From: an uncultured Anaeroplasma sp.
Lineage (GTDB): Bacteria > Bacillota_I > Bacilli_A > Acholeplasmatales > Anaeroplasmataceae
Direction of reading: 5' to 3'
Length of the DNA: 45,161 bases
Assembly: GCA_934216145.1 (NCBI GenBank)
Contig: CAKQBG010000010.1
Coordinates: 1-45,161, forward strand
The notes beneath the pieces were generated by a model that was not told where the DNA came from, ran no database searches, and saw nothing but the letters and a program-made list of their open reading frames with translations. The translations under genes and the position numbers were made by a program. This document shows positions 31,742 to 42,900 of this stretch, in pieces (within the stretch, counting starts at the first letter, position 1; each line of letters opens with the position of its first letter).

Positions 31742-33229
31742 ATGTTTAAATATATAGTAAAGAGATTAGGAGTTTCCCTGATAGTTTTATTTGGTGTTTC
31801 TGTTATTCTTTATTCCTTAGTTCGTATGATGCCAGTTGATTATATTACTCAGAAATTCTCATCACAGATTTCTCAGGGTACTATGACAATGGAAGATATC
31901 GATGAATATAAAAAGCTTTATGGATTATATAACCCTGAAGCAGAATTAAGATTAATAATTAATAATGGTGAAAGTGAATATAACGGAACTTATACAAAAG
32001 ATACTACAAAGGTTGAGTATAGTTATGTTGAAAATACAACTGGTGTTGATGAAAAGGAGCTTAAAGATAATAAGGTTAATGCCTTAAAAATGCTTATTGC
32101 TCCATCAACAGCAAATGATACAGAAACTACTACATATACAGCCTCAAATAGTGAGTATAAGTTAGATTTGATTTGTGTAAATAATACTTCTTATACATAT
32201 AAGCTATATAGAGAGTATTATGAGCTTAAGGATACAAAAACTGATGAGGATGGTACAGTACATCGTCAATATGAAAAGAAAACTACAAATTTTGCTTCAG
32301 GATCATTTGATGTAGACTATGATGTTAAAACTAATACATTCTCACTAAAATTATATACTAATAAAACAAAATACATTGAAAGTGAATTTTCTTTCTATAC
32401 TTTTAATATTTTCCAAAGATTTGGAACAATTTTAAGTGGTTATTTTAATTGGCTTGGTAAACTATTCCAAGGCGATTTAGGTACTTCATGGAAATATGAA
32501 AGACCTGTTGGTGATGTAATTGCTGATTACATGTGGATTTCATTTGCAATTGCCATTGTAGCTACAATTCTACAATTCTTAATTGCAATCCCATTAGGAA
32601 TTACAAGTGCAACACATCAATATACTGCAAGAGATTACATTGTAACAATATTTACAATGATTGGTATTTCGTTACCGACATATTTCTTTGCGGCTATCTT
32701 AATTAAGGTATTTGCTGTAGATTTAGGATGGTTCCCAACTTCAGGATTAAATTCTTCAGGAGTTTATTGGGAGAATAATTTTGCTGGATGGTGGGCAAAA
32801 CTTGGTGATACAGCTCATCACTTAGTATTACCTATTTTCTGTAGTGTTATTCTATCACTTGGTGGCTTAATGCGTTATACTAGAACTAATATGCTAGAGG
32901 TATTAAGCGCTGATTATATTCGTACAGCTAGAGCTAAGGGTTTATCTGAAAAGAAGGTTATTTATAAGCATGCCTTCCGTAATACAATGATTCCACTTGT
33001 TACATTACTTGCTGGTATTCTTCCATCTTTATTTGGTGGTATGATGATTACAGAGCAGGTATTTGGTATCCCAGGTATCGGAAATAAGGCTTATACAGCT
33101 TTAACTGCAGGAGATATTCCATTTGTAATGGGTTATAATATGTTCCTTGCAATTCTATCAGTATTAGGAACATTATTCTCAGATTTAATGTATTCTGTTG
33201 TTGACCCACGTGTAAAAATTGGAAAGTAG
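31742..33229 (+). CDS. oppB: Oligopeptide ABC transporter permease with large external insertion
   Basis: A 495-residue permease of the OppB/DppB type, against about 310-340 normally. The start is typical (helix at about 8-28, then RMMP-x-D). The chain leaves the family pattern after YKKLYGLYNPE (near 67) and returns at GKLFQGDLGTSW (near 233). The roughly 150 residues between are beta-rich, Thr/Tyr/Lys/Glu-rich and, by position after the first helix, lie outside the membrane. The core then shows five further helices and the cytoplasmic EAA loop (YIRTARAKGLSEKKVIYKH), which contacts the ATPases. The final VFGIPGIG and VVDPRVK are family-typical. The insertion could be a docking surface for the equally enlarged OppA or for the protease downstream. 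That idea is inference. Confidence 0.92.
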   Translation: MFKYIVKRLGVSLIVLFGVSVILYSLVRMMPVDYITQKFSSQISQGTMTMEDIDEYKKLYGLYNPEAELRLIINNGESEYNGTYTKDTTKVEYSYVENTTGVDEKELKDNKVNALKMLIAPSTANDTETTTYTASNSEYKLDLICVNNTSYTYKLYREYYELKDTKTDEDGTVHRQYEKKTTNFASGSFDVDYDVKTNTFSLKLYTNKTKYIESEFSFYTFNIFQRFGTILSGYFNWLGKLFQGDLGTSWKYERPVGDVIADYMWISFAIAIVATILQFLIAIPLGITSATHQYTARDYIVTIFTMIGISLPTYFFAAILIKVFAVDLGWFPTSGLNSSGVYWENNFAGWWAKLGDTAHHLVLPIFCSVILSLGGLMRYTRTNMLEVLSADYIRTARAKGLSEKKVIYKHAFRNTMIPLVTLLAGILPSLFGGMMITEQVFGIPGIGNKAYTALTAGDIPFVMGYNMFLAILSVLGTLFSDLMYSVVDPRVKIGK

Positions 33230-33238
33230 GTGAATCTA

Positions 33239-34360
33239 GTGGAAGATAATAAAAATGAAATTGAAAAAATATCATCTGAAATAGATTCTAATGAAAATGC
33301 TATTTCCGAAAATGAAGTTACTAATTTAGAAGAAAATAAAAACGAAAACGAAGATGATTATGCAAAGCAAGAACTACAAGCTCAAAATGCTGAAACATTT
33401 AAGCAAGTAGGACCTATGCGTATGATTCTACGTAGATTCTTTAGATCAAAGCTATCTATTGTTGGCTTATGTATGCTTATTTTCTTATTCTTATTTAGTT
33501 TTTTAGGACCAGTTTTTTATCCTGTTTGGGGTGAAACTGGTTATGACAATACTCCTAATAGTGAATTTGTTGTTGAGGAAAAGACAAATGAAGATGGAGT
33601 AGTTGTAAAAGAAGTTATTGAAATGGTCTATACAATGAATAAGTATGCTAATCCATCTATTAACCATTTACTTGGTACTGATGATCAAGCATATGATGTT
33701 TTCACAAGATTAATGTATGGTGGACGTATTTCACTTACAATCGGATTCATTGTTGTTATTCTTGAAACATTGATTGGTATTCTTCTTGGTGGCTTAGCCG
33801 GCTACTTTGGCGGTTGGGTAGATAACGTAATAATGCGTATTGTTGATATTTTCAACTGTATTCCAACTCTACCAATTCTATTAATTTGTTCAGCAGTTAT
33901 TGACTCTTGGGGTTTAACGGCTGATCAAAGAATTTATGTTTTAATGGTTGTTATTACATTGTTTAGCTGGAGTGGTACTGCAAGAGTTGTTCGTGGTCAG
34001 ATTCTATTCTTACGTGAACAAGAATATATTACTGCAACTGAAGTAATGGGTCTTCCTACTTGGAGAAGAATTTTCAAGCATTTAATTCCCAATGTTATGC
34101 CACAGCTAATTGTATCAATGACTTTAGGCTTAGGTAGTGTTATTCTATATGAATCTACACTTTCTTATTTAGGCTTAGGTGTTCAGGTTCCAAAGGCTGC
34201 ATGGGGTACAATGATTGCGTTAGCTAATGATCCAGTTGTATTGAACTATCATGTTAACGTATGGCTTCCAGCTGGTATTATGATTGTTATTGCAGTATTA
34301 GGCTTCAACTTTGTTGGTGATGGTCTAAGAGATGCAATGGACCCTAAGGCAAAGAAGTAG
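33239..34360 (+). CDS. oppC: Oligopeptide ABC transporter permease
   Basis: A 373-residue OppC/DppC-type permease. An acidic, Asn/Glu-rich cytoplasmic extension (about 1-55) precedes the usual R-x-x-L-R-R-F-F-x-S-K start and first helix (about 70-92). The external loop carries the family phrase HLLGTDDQAYDVFTRLMYGGR. Five further helices and the EAA loop (YITATEVMGLPTWRRIFKH) follow, and the end is NFVGDGLRDAMDPK. The start is taken as GTG 33239, with AGGTGA six nt before it. GTG 33230, directly after the oppB stop, is possible and would add three residues. It forms the heterodimeric channel with OppB. Confidence 0.93.
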   Translation: MEDNKNEIEKISSEIDSNENAISENEVTNLEENKNENEDDYAKQELQAQNAETFKQVGPMRMILRRFFRSKLSIVGLCMLIFLFLFSFLGPVFYPVWGETGYDNTPNSEFVVEEKTNEDGVVVKEVIEMVYTMNKYANPSINHLLGTDDQAYDVFTRLMYGGRISLTIGFIVVILETLIGILLGGLAGYFGGWVDNVIMRIVDIFNCIPTLPILLICSAVIDSWGLTADQRIYVLMVVITLFSWSGTARVVRGQILFLREQEYITATEVMGLPTWRRIFKHLIPNVMPQLIVSMTLGLGSVILYESTLSYLGLGVQVPKAAWGTMIALANDPVVLNYHVNVWLPAGIMIVIAVLGFNFVGDGLRDAMDPKAKK

Positions 34361-34371
34361 GAGGTAATTTT

Positions 34372-35544
34372 ATGGCAGAAACTAAAAAATCAAATTACCT
34401 TTCAAATAAAGAAAGTAAAGCAATTTTAAAATATAATCTTCAGCAAATGAAGTTTTATGAGAAGGAAAAAAGAAGAAAAAAAGATCCTTCAGAGTATTTA
34501 ACTTATATGCATAATGATGATAATCTAATTGAACTTGATAATCTTGAAACATGTTTCTTTACTGATAATGGAACAGTAATGTCTGTAAATAAAGTTTCAT
34601 TTGACATTCCAAAGAATAAAATCGTAGGTGTTGTTGGTGAATCTGGATGTGGAAAAAGTGTTACAAGCTTATCCATTATGCAATTAGTACAAGCACCACA
34701 AGGACAAATTATTGGTGGTGAAATTAGATTTAATTCCGAAAAATTAGGTCTTGATGAGACTGGCAAAAAACTAGCATATAATATTGCTAGCATGCCTACT
34801 CAAGAATTATATAATATTCGTGGCAGTGAAATTACAATGATTTTCCAGGAGCCAATGACAAGCTTAAATCCAGTATTTACTATTGGAAATCAGCTTGATG
34901 AGGTTACATTTATACATAAGCCAGGTACTTCTAAAGAGGAAGCTAAGGCTCATAGTATTGATATGTTAAATCAAGTTGGTATTTCAATGCCAGAAAGAGT
35001 TTATAAATCATATCCACATGAGCTTTCAGGTGGTATGAGACAGCGTGTTATGATAGCTATGGCTTTAGCTGGTGATCCTAAATTAATTATAGCTGATGAG
35101 CCAACTACTGCACTAGATGTTACAATTCAGGCTCAAATACTTGAACTTTTAAAGAAAATTCAAAGGGAAAAGGGCTGTTCAATTATGCTAATTACTCATG
35201 ATTTAGGAGTAATTGCTGAAATGGCTGATGAGGTTGTAGTAATGTATGCTGGTAGAGTTATTGAGAAAGGAACTGTTCGTGAAATTTTCAATAATCCATT
35301 ACATCCATATACAATTGGTCTACAAAAGAGTAAACCACTTATAACTTCAAATTCTCAAGAACCTTTATATTCTATTCCTGGTTCTGTTCCTAGTCCTATT
35401 AATCTTCCTGATACATGCTTCTTTAAGGGAAGATGTAATAAATGCTTTAAGAAGTGTGATGGTAAATATCCTGGATTTGTAAAGGTATCAGATACACATT
35501 ATGTAGCATGTTATTTATATGATGAAAATAAGGAGGAAGAGTAG
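34372..35544 (+). CDS. oppD: Oligopeptide ABC transporter ATPase OppD
   Basis: A 390-residue ABC ATPase. An N-terminal basic extension of about 50 residues precedes the domain. Walker A GESGCGKS is at 89-96, with signature LSGGMRQR near 219-226 and Walker [13 protein letters not shown]. The C-terminal oligopeptide/dipeptide (oligo_HPY) segment contains C349, C355, C358 and C362 and a last Cys in HYVAC. In the DppD structure from Thermoanaerobacter such a Cys cluster holds a 4Fe-4S centre. The pattern here, C-x5-C-x2-C-x3-C, has one Cys more than the common C-x5-C-x6-C. It works as a heterodimer with OppF. Its ribosome binding site is GGAGG and the downstream gap is 3 bases. Confidence 0.95.
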   Translation: MAETKKSNYLSNKESKAILKYNLQQMKFYEKEKRRKKDPSEYLTYMHNDDNLIELDNLETCFFTDNGTVMSVNKVSFDIPKNKIVGVVGESGCGKSVTSLSIMQLVQAPQGQIIGGEIRFNSEKLGLDETGKKLAYNIASMPTQELYNIRGSEITMIFQEPMTSLNPVFTIGNQLDEVTFIHKPGTSKEEAKAHSIDMLNQVGISMPERVYKSYPHELSGGMRQRVMIAMALAGDPKLIIADEPTTALDVTIQAQILELLKKIQREKGCSIMLITHDLGVIAEMADEVVVMYAGRVIEKGTVREIFNNPLHPYTIGLQKSKPLITSNSQEPLYSIPGSVPSPINLPDTCFFKGRCNKCFKKCDGKYPGFVKVSDTHYVACYLYDENKEEE

Positions 35545-35547
35545 TTT

Positions 35548-36696
35548 ATGAGTAATAAAGATAAAACTGAAAATTCAGTTGAAGAATATACTCCTAATCC
35601 TGATTATATACTTGAAGTTAAGAATTTAAAGAAATATTTCCCATTGAATCCTAATTTCTTTGGTAAACCTCAGTCTTTATTAAGAGCTGTTGATAATGTT
35701 TCATTTGGTGTTGAAAAAGGTAAAACAATCGGAGTCGTTGGTGAATCTGGTTGTGGTAAAACAACATTAGGTAGAACAATTCTAAAGCTTTATGAGTCTG
35801 ATGGTGGAAAGATTTGGTTTGAGGGAAAGGATTTAACTCAATTAAGTCGTAAGGAAATGAATAAGCTTCGAGTTGATATACAATTAGTATTCCAAGATCC
35901 TTATTCAAGTCTACCTCCTCGTATGACTGTAGGAGAAATTATTAGTGAAGCTGTTAAGGTTCATAATATTGTTCCAAGAGACCAAGTACAATCACATGTA
36001 CTTAAGATTATGGAACAATGTGGACTTCAGCCAACATATTATAGCCGTTATCCACATGAGTTCTCAGGTGGACAAAGACAAAGAATTTGTATTGCTAGAG
36101 CATTAGCAGTTAATCCAAAGCTTGTTATTTGTGATGAGCCAGTAAGTGCTCTAGACGTATCAATTCAAGCTCAAATTATAAATTTATTAAAGCAACTTCA
36201 AAAGGAAATGCAATTAACTTATGTGTTTATTTCTCATGACCTTTCAGTTGTTAAGTATATTACTGATAATATTTTAGTAATGTATTTAGGAAATATGATG
36301 GAGTATGGAGATACAGATGAAATATTTGATAATCCATTACATCCATATACAAAAGCACTATTCTCTGCTGTACCAGTTCCAAATCCTGATTATAAGATGA
36401 ATAGAATTATTTTAAGTGGTGATATACCATCACCTGCTAATCCTCCAAAGGGGTGTAAATTCCATACCCGTTGTAAGGATTGTATGAGTGTATGTAAGCT
36501 TTTAGAACCTGTATATCAACAAATGTCTCCAAAGCATTATGTAGCTTGTCATTTATATAACGAAGAAGTTATGAATGATTTGACTAAATATGATGAAATG
36601 TTAAAGCAACAAGAAATTGAGGAGGCTAAAAGACAAGAAGAATTAGCAGCTAAAGAAGCTAATAAATTCAGTTTTAAAAAGCTACTTAAGAAATAA
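35548..36696 (+). CDS. oppF: Oligopeptide ABC transporter ATPase OppF
   Basis: A 382-residue ABC ATPase. Walker A GESGCGKT is at 65-72, signature FSGGQRQR near 172-179, and Walker B LVICDEPVSALD, which is the usual distinction from OppD. The C-terminal oligo_HPY segment has C303, C309, C312 and C316, again C-x5-C-x2-C-x3-C, and ends HYVACHLY. It is followed by a Lys/Glu/Gln-rich helical tail of about 45 residues not found in most OppF proteins. The stop overlaps the start of the next small gene by one base (TAATG). The motifs are complete. Confidence 0.95.
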   Translation: MSNKDKTENSVEEYTPNPDYILEVKNLKKYFPLNPNFFGKPQSLLRAVDNVSFGVEKGKTIGVVGESGCGKTTLGRTILKLYESDGGKIWFEGKDLTQLSRKEMNKLRVDIQLVFQDPYSSLPPRMTVGEIISEAVKVHNIVPRDQVQSHVLKIMEQCGLQPTYYSRYPHEFSGGQRQRICIARALAVNPKLVICDEPVSALDVSIQAQIINLLKQLQKEMQLTYVFISHDLSVVKYITDNILVMYLGNMMEYGDTDEIFDNPLHPYTKALFSAVPVPNPDYKMNRIILSGDIPSPANPPKGCKFHTRCKDCMSVCKLLEPVYQQMSPKHYVACHLYNEEVMNDLTKYDEMLKQQEIEEAKRQEELAAKEANKFSFKKLLKK

Positions 36697-36938
36697 TGGA
36701 TAAGAAAGAAAAAAAGAAAAAAGAAAAGTTTGTAGATGATGGTAGAACAATCTACAACATGGATATTGATGGGATGCCTCATAGAAGAAAAAAAGAGGAT
36801 CCTAACGGGGTATATTTAACAAAGAAGGAAAGAAGAGCTGCAATATTTGCGGCATTCCTTCATTTTACACCAATATTTTTAGGTGTAATACTATGCTTTG
36901 CTTTAGCCATGGTAATTTTATATTTTTGGTTAAAGTAA
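36696..36938 (+). CDS. Small single-pass membrane protein in the opp operon
   Basis: An 80-residue protein. The first half is hydrophilic and rich in Lys and Asp (KKEKKKKEK, then PHRRKKEDPNG), and should face the cytoplasm. A hydrophobic segment at about 55-78 spans the membrane once, ending in WLK. The start overlaps the oppF stop codon (TAATG), so it is translationally coupled. The giant protease gene starts 16 bases after its end. I recognise no family. Its placement suggests an accessory of the transporter or of protease export, but nothing in the sequence proves it. Confidence 0.75.
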   Translation: MDKKEKKKKEKFVDDGRTIYNMDIDGMPHRRKKEDPNGVYLTKKERRAAIFAAFLHFTPIFLGVILCFALAMVILYFWLK

Positions 36939-36954
36939 TGAAAGGAGAGAGAAT

Positions 36955-39900
36955 ATGAAAAAAATAAAAAAGTTGGCAATTGCTACACTTTCATTAGCTA
37001 CAGTTGTTGCTGTATCAAGTTGTAATCAAGCCTTAAATGGCTCATCATCTTCATCAAGCTCAACTGGTTCATCTAATGTAAGCTCTGATTTTGAAGAGGT
37101 TGAAACTAGTAGTAACTCATTAAGAGTTTTATCTACAAATCAAACATTATCACAAGAAACAAAAGCTACACAAATTAAGAAGGAATATCTTTTAGCTAAC
37201 AATGGTTATAAGGATACTGATAAGGTATCTGTTATTGTTACATTGAAGACAGATTCTTTATTAGATAGATATTTAAATGGTAACTATTCTAACGATTATG
37301 AATCAGTTTCTGATTATTATAGTAGCTATAGTGGAAATAGACAAATAAAGAAGATCAATGATGAACAGTTTAATGCTATAAAGTCATTCCAGAATGCCGG
37401 TTATTTCAAAAAAGTAACTCATTATTATAGCACAATTATGAATGGTTTCTCATTTGAGACTTCTTATAGAAATTTGGAAAAAATTCAAAATAGTGGTTTA
37501 GTTGAAAATGTAATTTTACCTGATACCTATAATCCAGCATCTACAACTAAGTCTACTTCAGACGCAGTTGTAAATCTAGTAGATGTTTATTCAACAGGTA
37601 TTTTCAACTCAAGTACTGTTGATTATAATGGTGATGGTACTGTTGTTGCTGTACTGGACTCTGGTTTTGATGTTTCTCATGAGGTATTTAATAACCAAGA
37701 TGTTTTAAATTCAATTGAAAAGGAAACAATTACTGTACCTTATATCAATGAACGTTTATCTGAGTTAAATGCAAGTAAGACAACAGCTAATTTAAAGCCT
37801 GAGGATTTATATTATAGTAAGAAAATTCCTTATGTATATGATTATGCTGATAAGGATTTCGATGTTAACCCAGCTGATTCAGAGCATGGTACACACGTTG
37901 CTGGTATTATTGGTGGTAAATCTGATACTATCACAGGTGTTGCTACTCATACACAATTAGCTTTAATGAAAGTATTCCAAGATACTTCAGGTGGAGCACA
38001 AACTGAGGATATTCTAGCAGCTCTAGAGGATGCAGTTGTTCTTAATGTTGATGCTGTTAATATGTCACTTGGTACTTCTTGTGGTTTTGATAGAGAAGTA
38101 GATGAAACTGCAGTAAATGAAGTATATGATAAGATTTCTGAAGCTGGTATTACATTAGTTGCAGCAGCAAGTAATGATTATTCAGCTGGTTATGGTGGAC
38201 CTGATGGTAACACTAATAAGGTTACAAACCCTGAATCTGGTACAGTAGGTTCTCCATCATCTTATACAAATAACTTATCTGTTGCATCTATTAGTGGTGT
38301 AAAGAGTAGTTATGTAGTTGCAAATGATGATTATACATTCTTCTTTGATGAGTGTAATTCAATTGCTGGTAAGAAGCAAGATTTCGTTGCTACACTTTCA
38401 AGTCAGGATCCTAACTATAAGGTTGGAGAAAAGAATACATATGAGTATGTAAGTGTTCCTGGTGTTGGTGTTGAGGCTTCTTATAAGAGTATTAATGTTA
38501 CAGGTAAGATTGCATTAGTTAAACGTGGTGATAATACTTTTGAAGAGAAGGTAAGAATAGCTAAGCGTCATGGTGCAATTGGTATTATTATTTATAATAA
38601 TGTTGAAGGTCAAATTATAATGACTGTTAGTGAAGAAGGACATATTGCTGCATGTTCAGTAACTAAGGAAGTTGGTACTAAGCTTGCAAGTAAATCAAGT
38701 GGTACAGTTACATTCTGTGAAGATTATAAAGCTGGTCCATTTATGTCAGACTTCTCAAGCTGGGGTCCTACTCCATCATTAGCATTAAAACCTGAAATTA
38801 CAGCACATGGTGGTGACATTTATTCATCTATTCCTGGTGGGCAATATGATAGAATGAGTGGTACATCAATGGCTTCTCCTAACATGTGTGGTATTATTGT
38901 ATTAATTCGTCAATATGTTAAGGAAAAATATCCTGAATTTAATTCTAATGAAATAGAAGAAATGACAAATGCGTTATTAATGTCAACTGCTACAATTGCT
39001 AAGAATGAAGAAGGAAATCCTTATTCTCCTCGTAAGCAAGGTGCTGGTCTTGCAAGTTTAACAAAGGCTACTGAATCTAAGGCTTATATTACAGTCGCAA
39101 ATTCAAAGAAGCCAAAGCTTGAATTAGGTGATGATCCAAATAAGACTGGTATTTATGAAATGTCATTTACAATTAACAATATGAGTGATTCAGTATTAAA
39201 TTATACAATGGATCTTGATGCATTCACTGAATCAGTTTCTACATCTGATTCTAACTTCGTATCTGAAAAAGCTCATATGTTAACAAATAATTTTACTGTT
39301 AAGGTAAATGGTAGTGTTGTATCTAATAAAAAGATTACAGTTGCTGCTAATAGTTCAACAACTGTTACTCTTACATTAACTTTAACATCTGATGATAAAA
39401 CTTATTTAACTAAGAGTTTCCCTTACGGAATGTATGTTGAAGGCTATGCTAAGGCTACAAGTGATGATGAGGGTGGAATCGATTTAAATGTTCCATTCTT
39501 AGCATTCTATGGTGATTGGACAGAAGCTCCTATTTTTGATAAGACATTCTTTGAGGTAGATCCAGATGCAAAGAATAATGCAATTGATGATGACGATAAG
39601 GTAAAGGCTGATTATTATGCAACTCGTCCTTATGGTTCATACTATAAGAATTATATCTTACCTCTAGGTACTTATATTTATAATATTGATGGTGATTCTA
39701 CTCCAATTCCAGGTAGCGTTGATCATATCGCTATATCTTCAACTTATGGTGCAATCGATGGTTTAAGTACAGTATATGCAGGATGCTTAAGAGCTTCAAA
39801 GGAAATGGTTTATACAGTTACAGATACAGTTACTGGTGAAGTAATTTGGACTTTAACTGATTATAATGCTAGAAAAGCATTTGGTTATAGTGGTAGCCAA

Positions 39901-42900
39901 ACTCCAGCTTATAACTACTTTAGACAATCTTCTGAGAGTCTTGGATTAGTTAATAATAGAAAATATACATTTAGTATGGTTGGATATCTTGATTATGGTG
40001 ATGGAGGAGTAGCTAACAATGTTCGTAATTCATTTAGCTTTGACTTCACGATGGATGATCAAGCTCCAACAATTAAGGAAGCTACATTTGAGAAAACATA
40101 TGATAAGACAAATAAGAAAGATCGTTATTATGTAACTTTAACAGTTTCTGATAATCATTATGTTCAATCAATTACTCCAGTAATTTTCACATCAAATAGT
40201 AGTTATACTGTTTTAAGTGAAAATCCAACTCCAGTTTACGGTGATTTCAATTCTGATACACAGGTTAAAATTGAAATAACTGATTATATGGATGTTATTA
40301 ATTCTGGTTCAATAATCAATAATGCTATTTGCTTCAGTGTTGATGATTACGCAATGAATTCTAATATCTTCGTTGTTGAGTTACCTGGTACAACTGATAA
40401 ATTCAAGTTTACTAATGATGGTACTCAAGACGGTAAGGATTTAACTATTAAGTCTATTTATGTTGATGATACATTAGATTTAACTCAATTCTTAACTTCT
40501 GAAACAAGTACTGATAAGGATTATTTCAAGCATTTAACTTGGTCTTCTGATAGACCTACATATGCTGATGTTCAAGATGGTATCGTTGTAGGTTATAAGA
40601 AAGGTAGAGTTAATATCACTTGTAGAGACGCTATGACAGGAAATAGTGCAACTATTACAATTGATGTTAAGGAAAAACCAGCTACTAATCTAAATTCATT
40701 TGTAATGAAGAAATACAATGGAGATGATACTCTTAATAAGATATCGTTTGATTATTTTGATACATTACTAGCTTATCCAGCTGGTGATCAAGTAAGTGAA
40801 ATTGGTAGTACAGGAGATAGAATATATACTTCTGCACAATCAAGTATCATTTTCTATCCAGGTGAAACTGTTAAACTTCATGTTAACTTTGACCCTTGGT
40901 ATGTAGGTGATAAATATAAGCAAACATGGAAGTCATCTAACCCTACAGTAGTAGAAGTAGATCAAAATGGTGTTGTAAGAGGCCTTAAAGAAGGATCATC
41001 TTACGTTACACTAGAGCTTGAGGGCTCAACTCAAATCGCTAGAATTAGAGTTACAGTAAATAGTGAATTTATTATTGAAAATCGTACACTAGTAGCTTAT
41101 AAGGGATTAGGTGGAGATGTAGTAATTCCAGATGATAAGGGTATTTTCTATATTGGTGATTATTCATTCTGTTTATTTACTGCTGATAAAAATGTTCAAA
41201 ACCCAGATGATGATATGGATTTTAATAAGACTCCTCATTCTAATACAACAATTAAGTCAGTTAAGATTCCTGAGGGTGTTGAAGATATTCAAAAATATGC
41301 TTTCTATAATTGTGAAGCACTAGAGACTGTCGAATTACCTAAATCTATTAGATATATTCGTCAATATGCATTCTCAGGTAACAAGTCATTAAAGTCAATT
41401 AATCTTGAGGATGTTGAGGTTATCAGTGATGGTTGTTTCTATAATTGTGGTAATTTAGGTATAAGTGAAACATTAGATTTAAGCTCATGCTATACAATTG
41501 GTATTGGTGCTTTTATGAATTGTACTGGTTTACAAACAATTGATTTAAGCAAACTAAGAAATACTGGTAGAAGAGCATTTATGGGGTGTACTAATTTAAC
41601 AACTGTTACATTTAACGCATTAACAAAGTTAAGTGTTGAAATGTTTAGAGGAACTGGTTTAACAAGTGTTGAATTAAATGTTAATCAAATTCCTGAAATG
41701 TCATTCTATGATTGTAAGAATTTAACAAGTGTCGTTATTAATGGTAGTGTAATTACAATTGGAAAGAACGCTTTTGCAAATAACCCTTCTTTAGCTACTG
41801 CTACAATTAATGCTTCTGTTGAATATTTAAATGAAGGTGCATTTGCAAATGATACAAATCTTACTTCAGTAGTATTACCTAATAGCTCAGTAAGAGTTGA
41901 GGATTCAATCTTCAGTGGTGATACAGCTTTAGTTAATGTATCATTCCAAAGTAATACATACTTCAAGACTTTTGGTCAATCAGTATTCAATGGAACTTCA
42001 GTTTCTACATTTACAATTGCTGATGGTTCTAAATACAATGTTGAAAAGGGTTTATTATTAGAGAATGGTAAAGTTATCGTTGCTGCTCCTAATAATGAAT
42101 ATGGCGATTATACAATGCCAGCATCAGTTGAAGAGATTGCCACATCTGCATTTTCTGGTATAAACAATTTAACATCTTTAGTTTTCACTAAGGTGGTTGA
42201 TTTAGATTCTTATGCTTTCGCAAATTGTTCAAAGCTAACATCTGTTACATTTGCAGATAACCAAGTTATTTCTGATTATGCATTTAATGGTTGTAATAAG
42301 CTTTCTACATTAAATAACATTTCTAATGTTCATGAAATTGGTGCATATGCCTTTGAGGGTGTTGCAGTAAGTAATTTGACATTAGGTGATAATACAAATA
42401 TTGGTGATAGTGCATTTAAATCAACAGGTCTACTTATTTTAACATTAGGTAATAATAACATTATTGGTAATAATGCATTCAGAAGCAGTTCTTCATTACA
42501 AACAATTACATTTGGTAAAAATAATACTGTTGGTGAATATGCATTCTACTATGCAAGAAATTTAAATTCAGCAAATATTGAAAATTTAACTGGTACTATT
42601 GGTGCATATGCATTTGCTAATTCTACTATTACATCAGCAACAATCAATGCTAGAGAAATTGGTGCTTATGCATTCGCTAATAATGCAAAGCTTGGTAATA
42701 TTACATTAGGTGCTACTGTTGAAGCTATTGATGATTATGCATTTGCTTTAACAGAAGAAGTAAATCAAACTACTCTTAATTCAATTGTATTACCTGCAGG
42801 TTTAACTAAATTAGGAACTGGCGCATTTATGCATCAAAAGAGTCTTAATTCAATTAATGTTCCTGCTCAAATTACAAAGATTGAGGATAAGACATTCTAT

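Noticed and set aside
31742..33229. Gene fusion or frameshift explaining the long oppB
   Set aside because: The frame is continuous and the family pattern resumes cleanly after the additional segment, so an in-frame insertion is the simpler reading.
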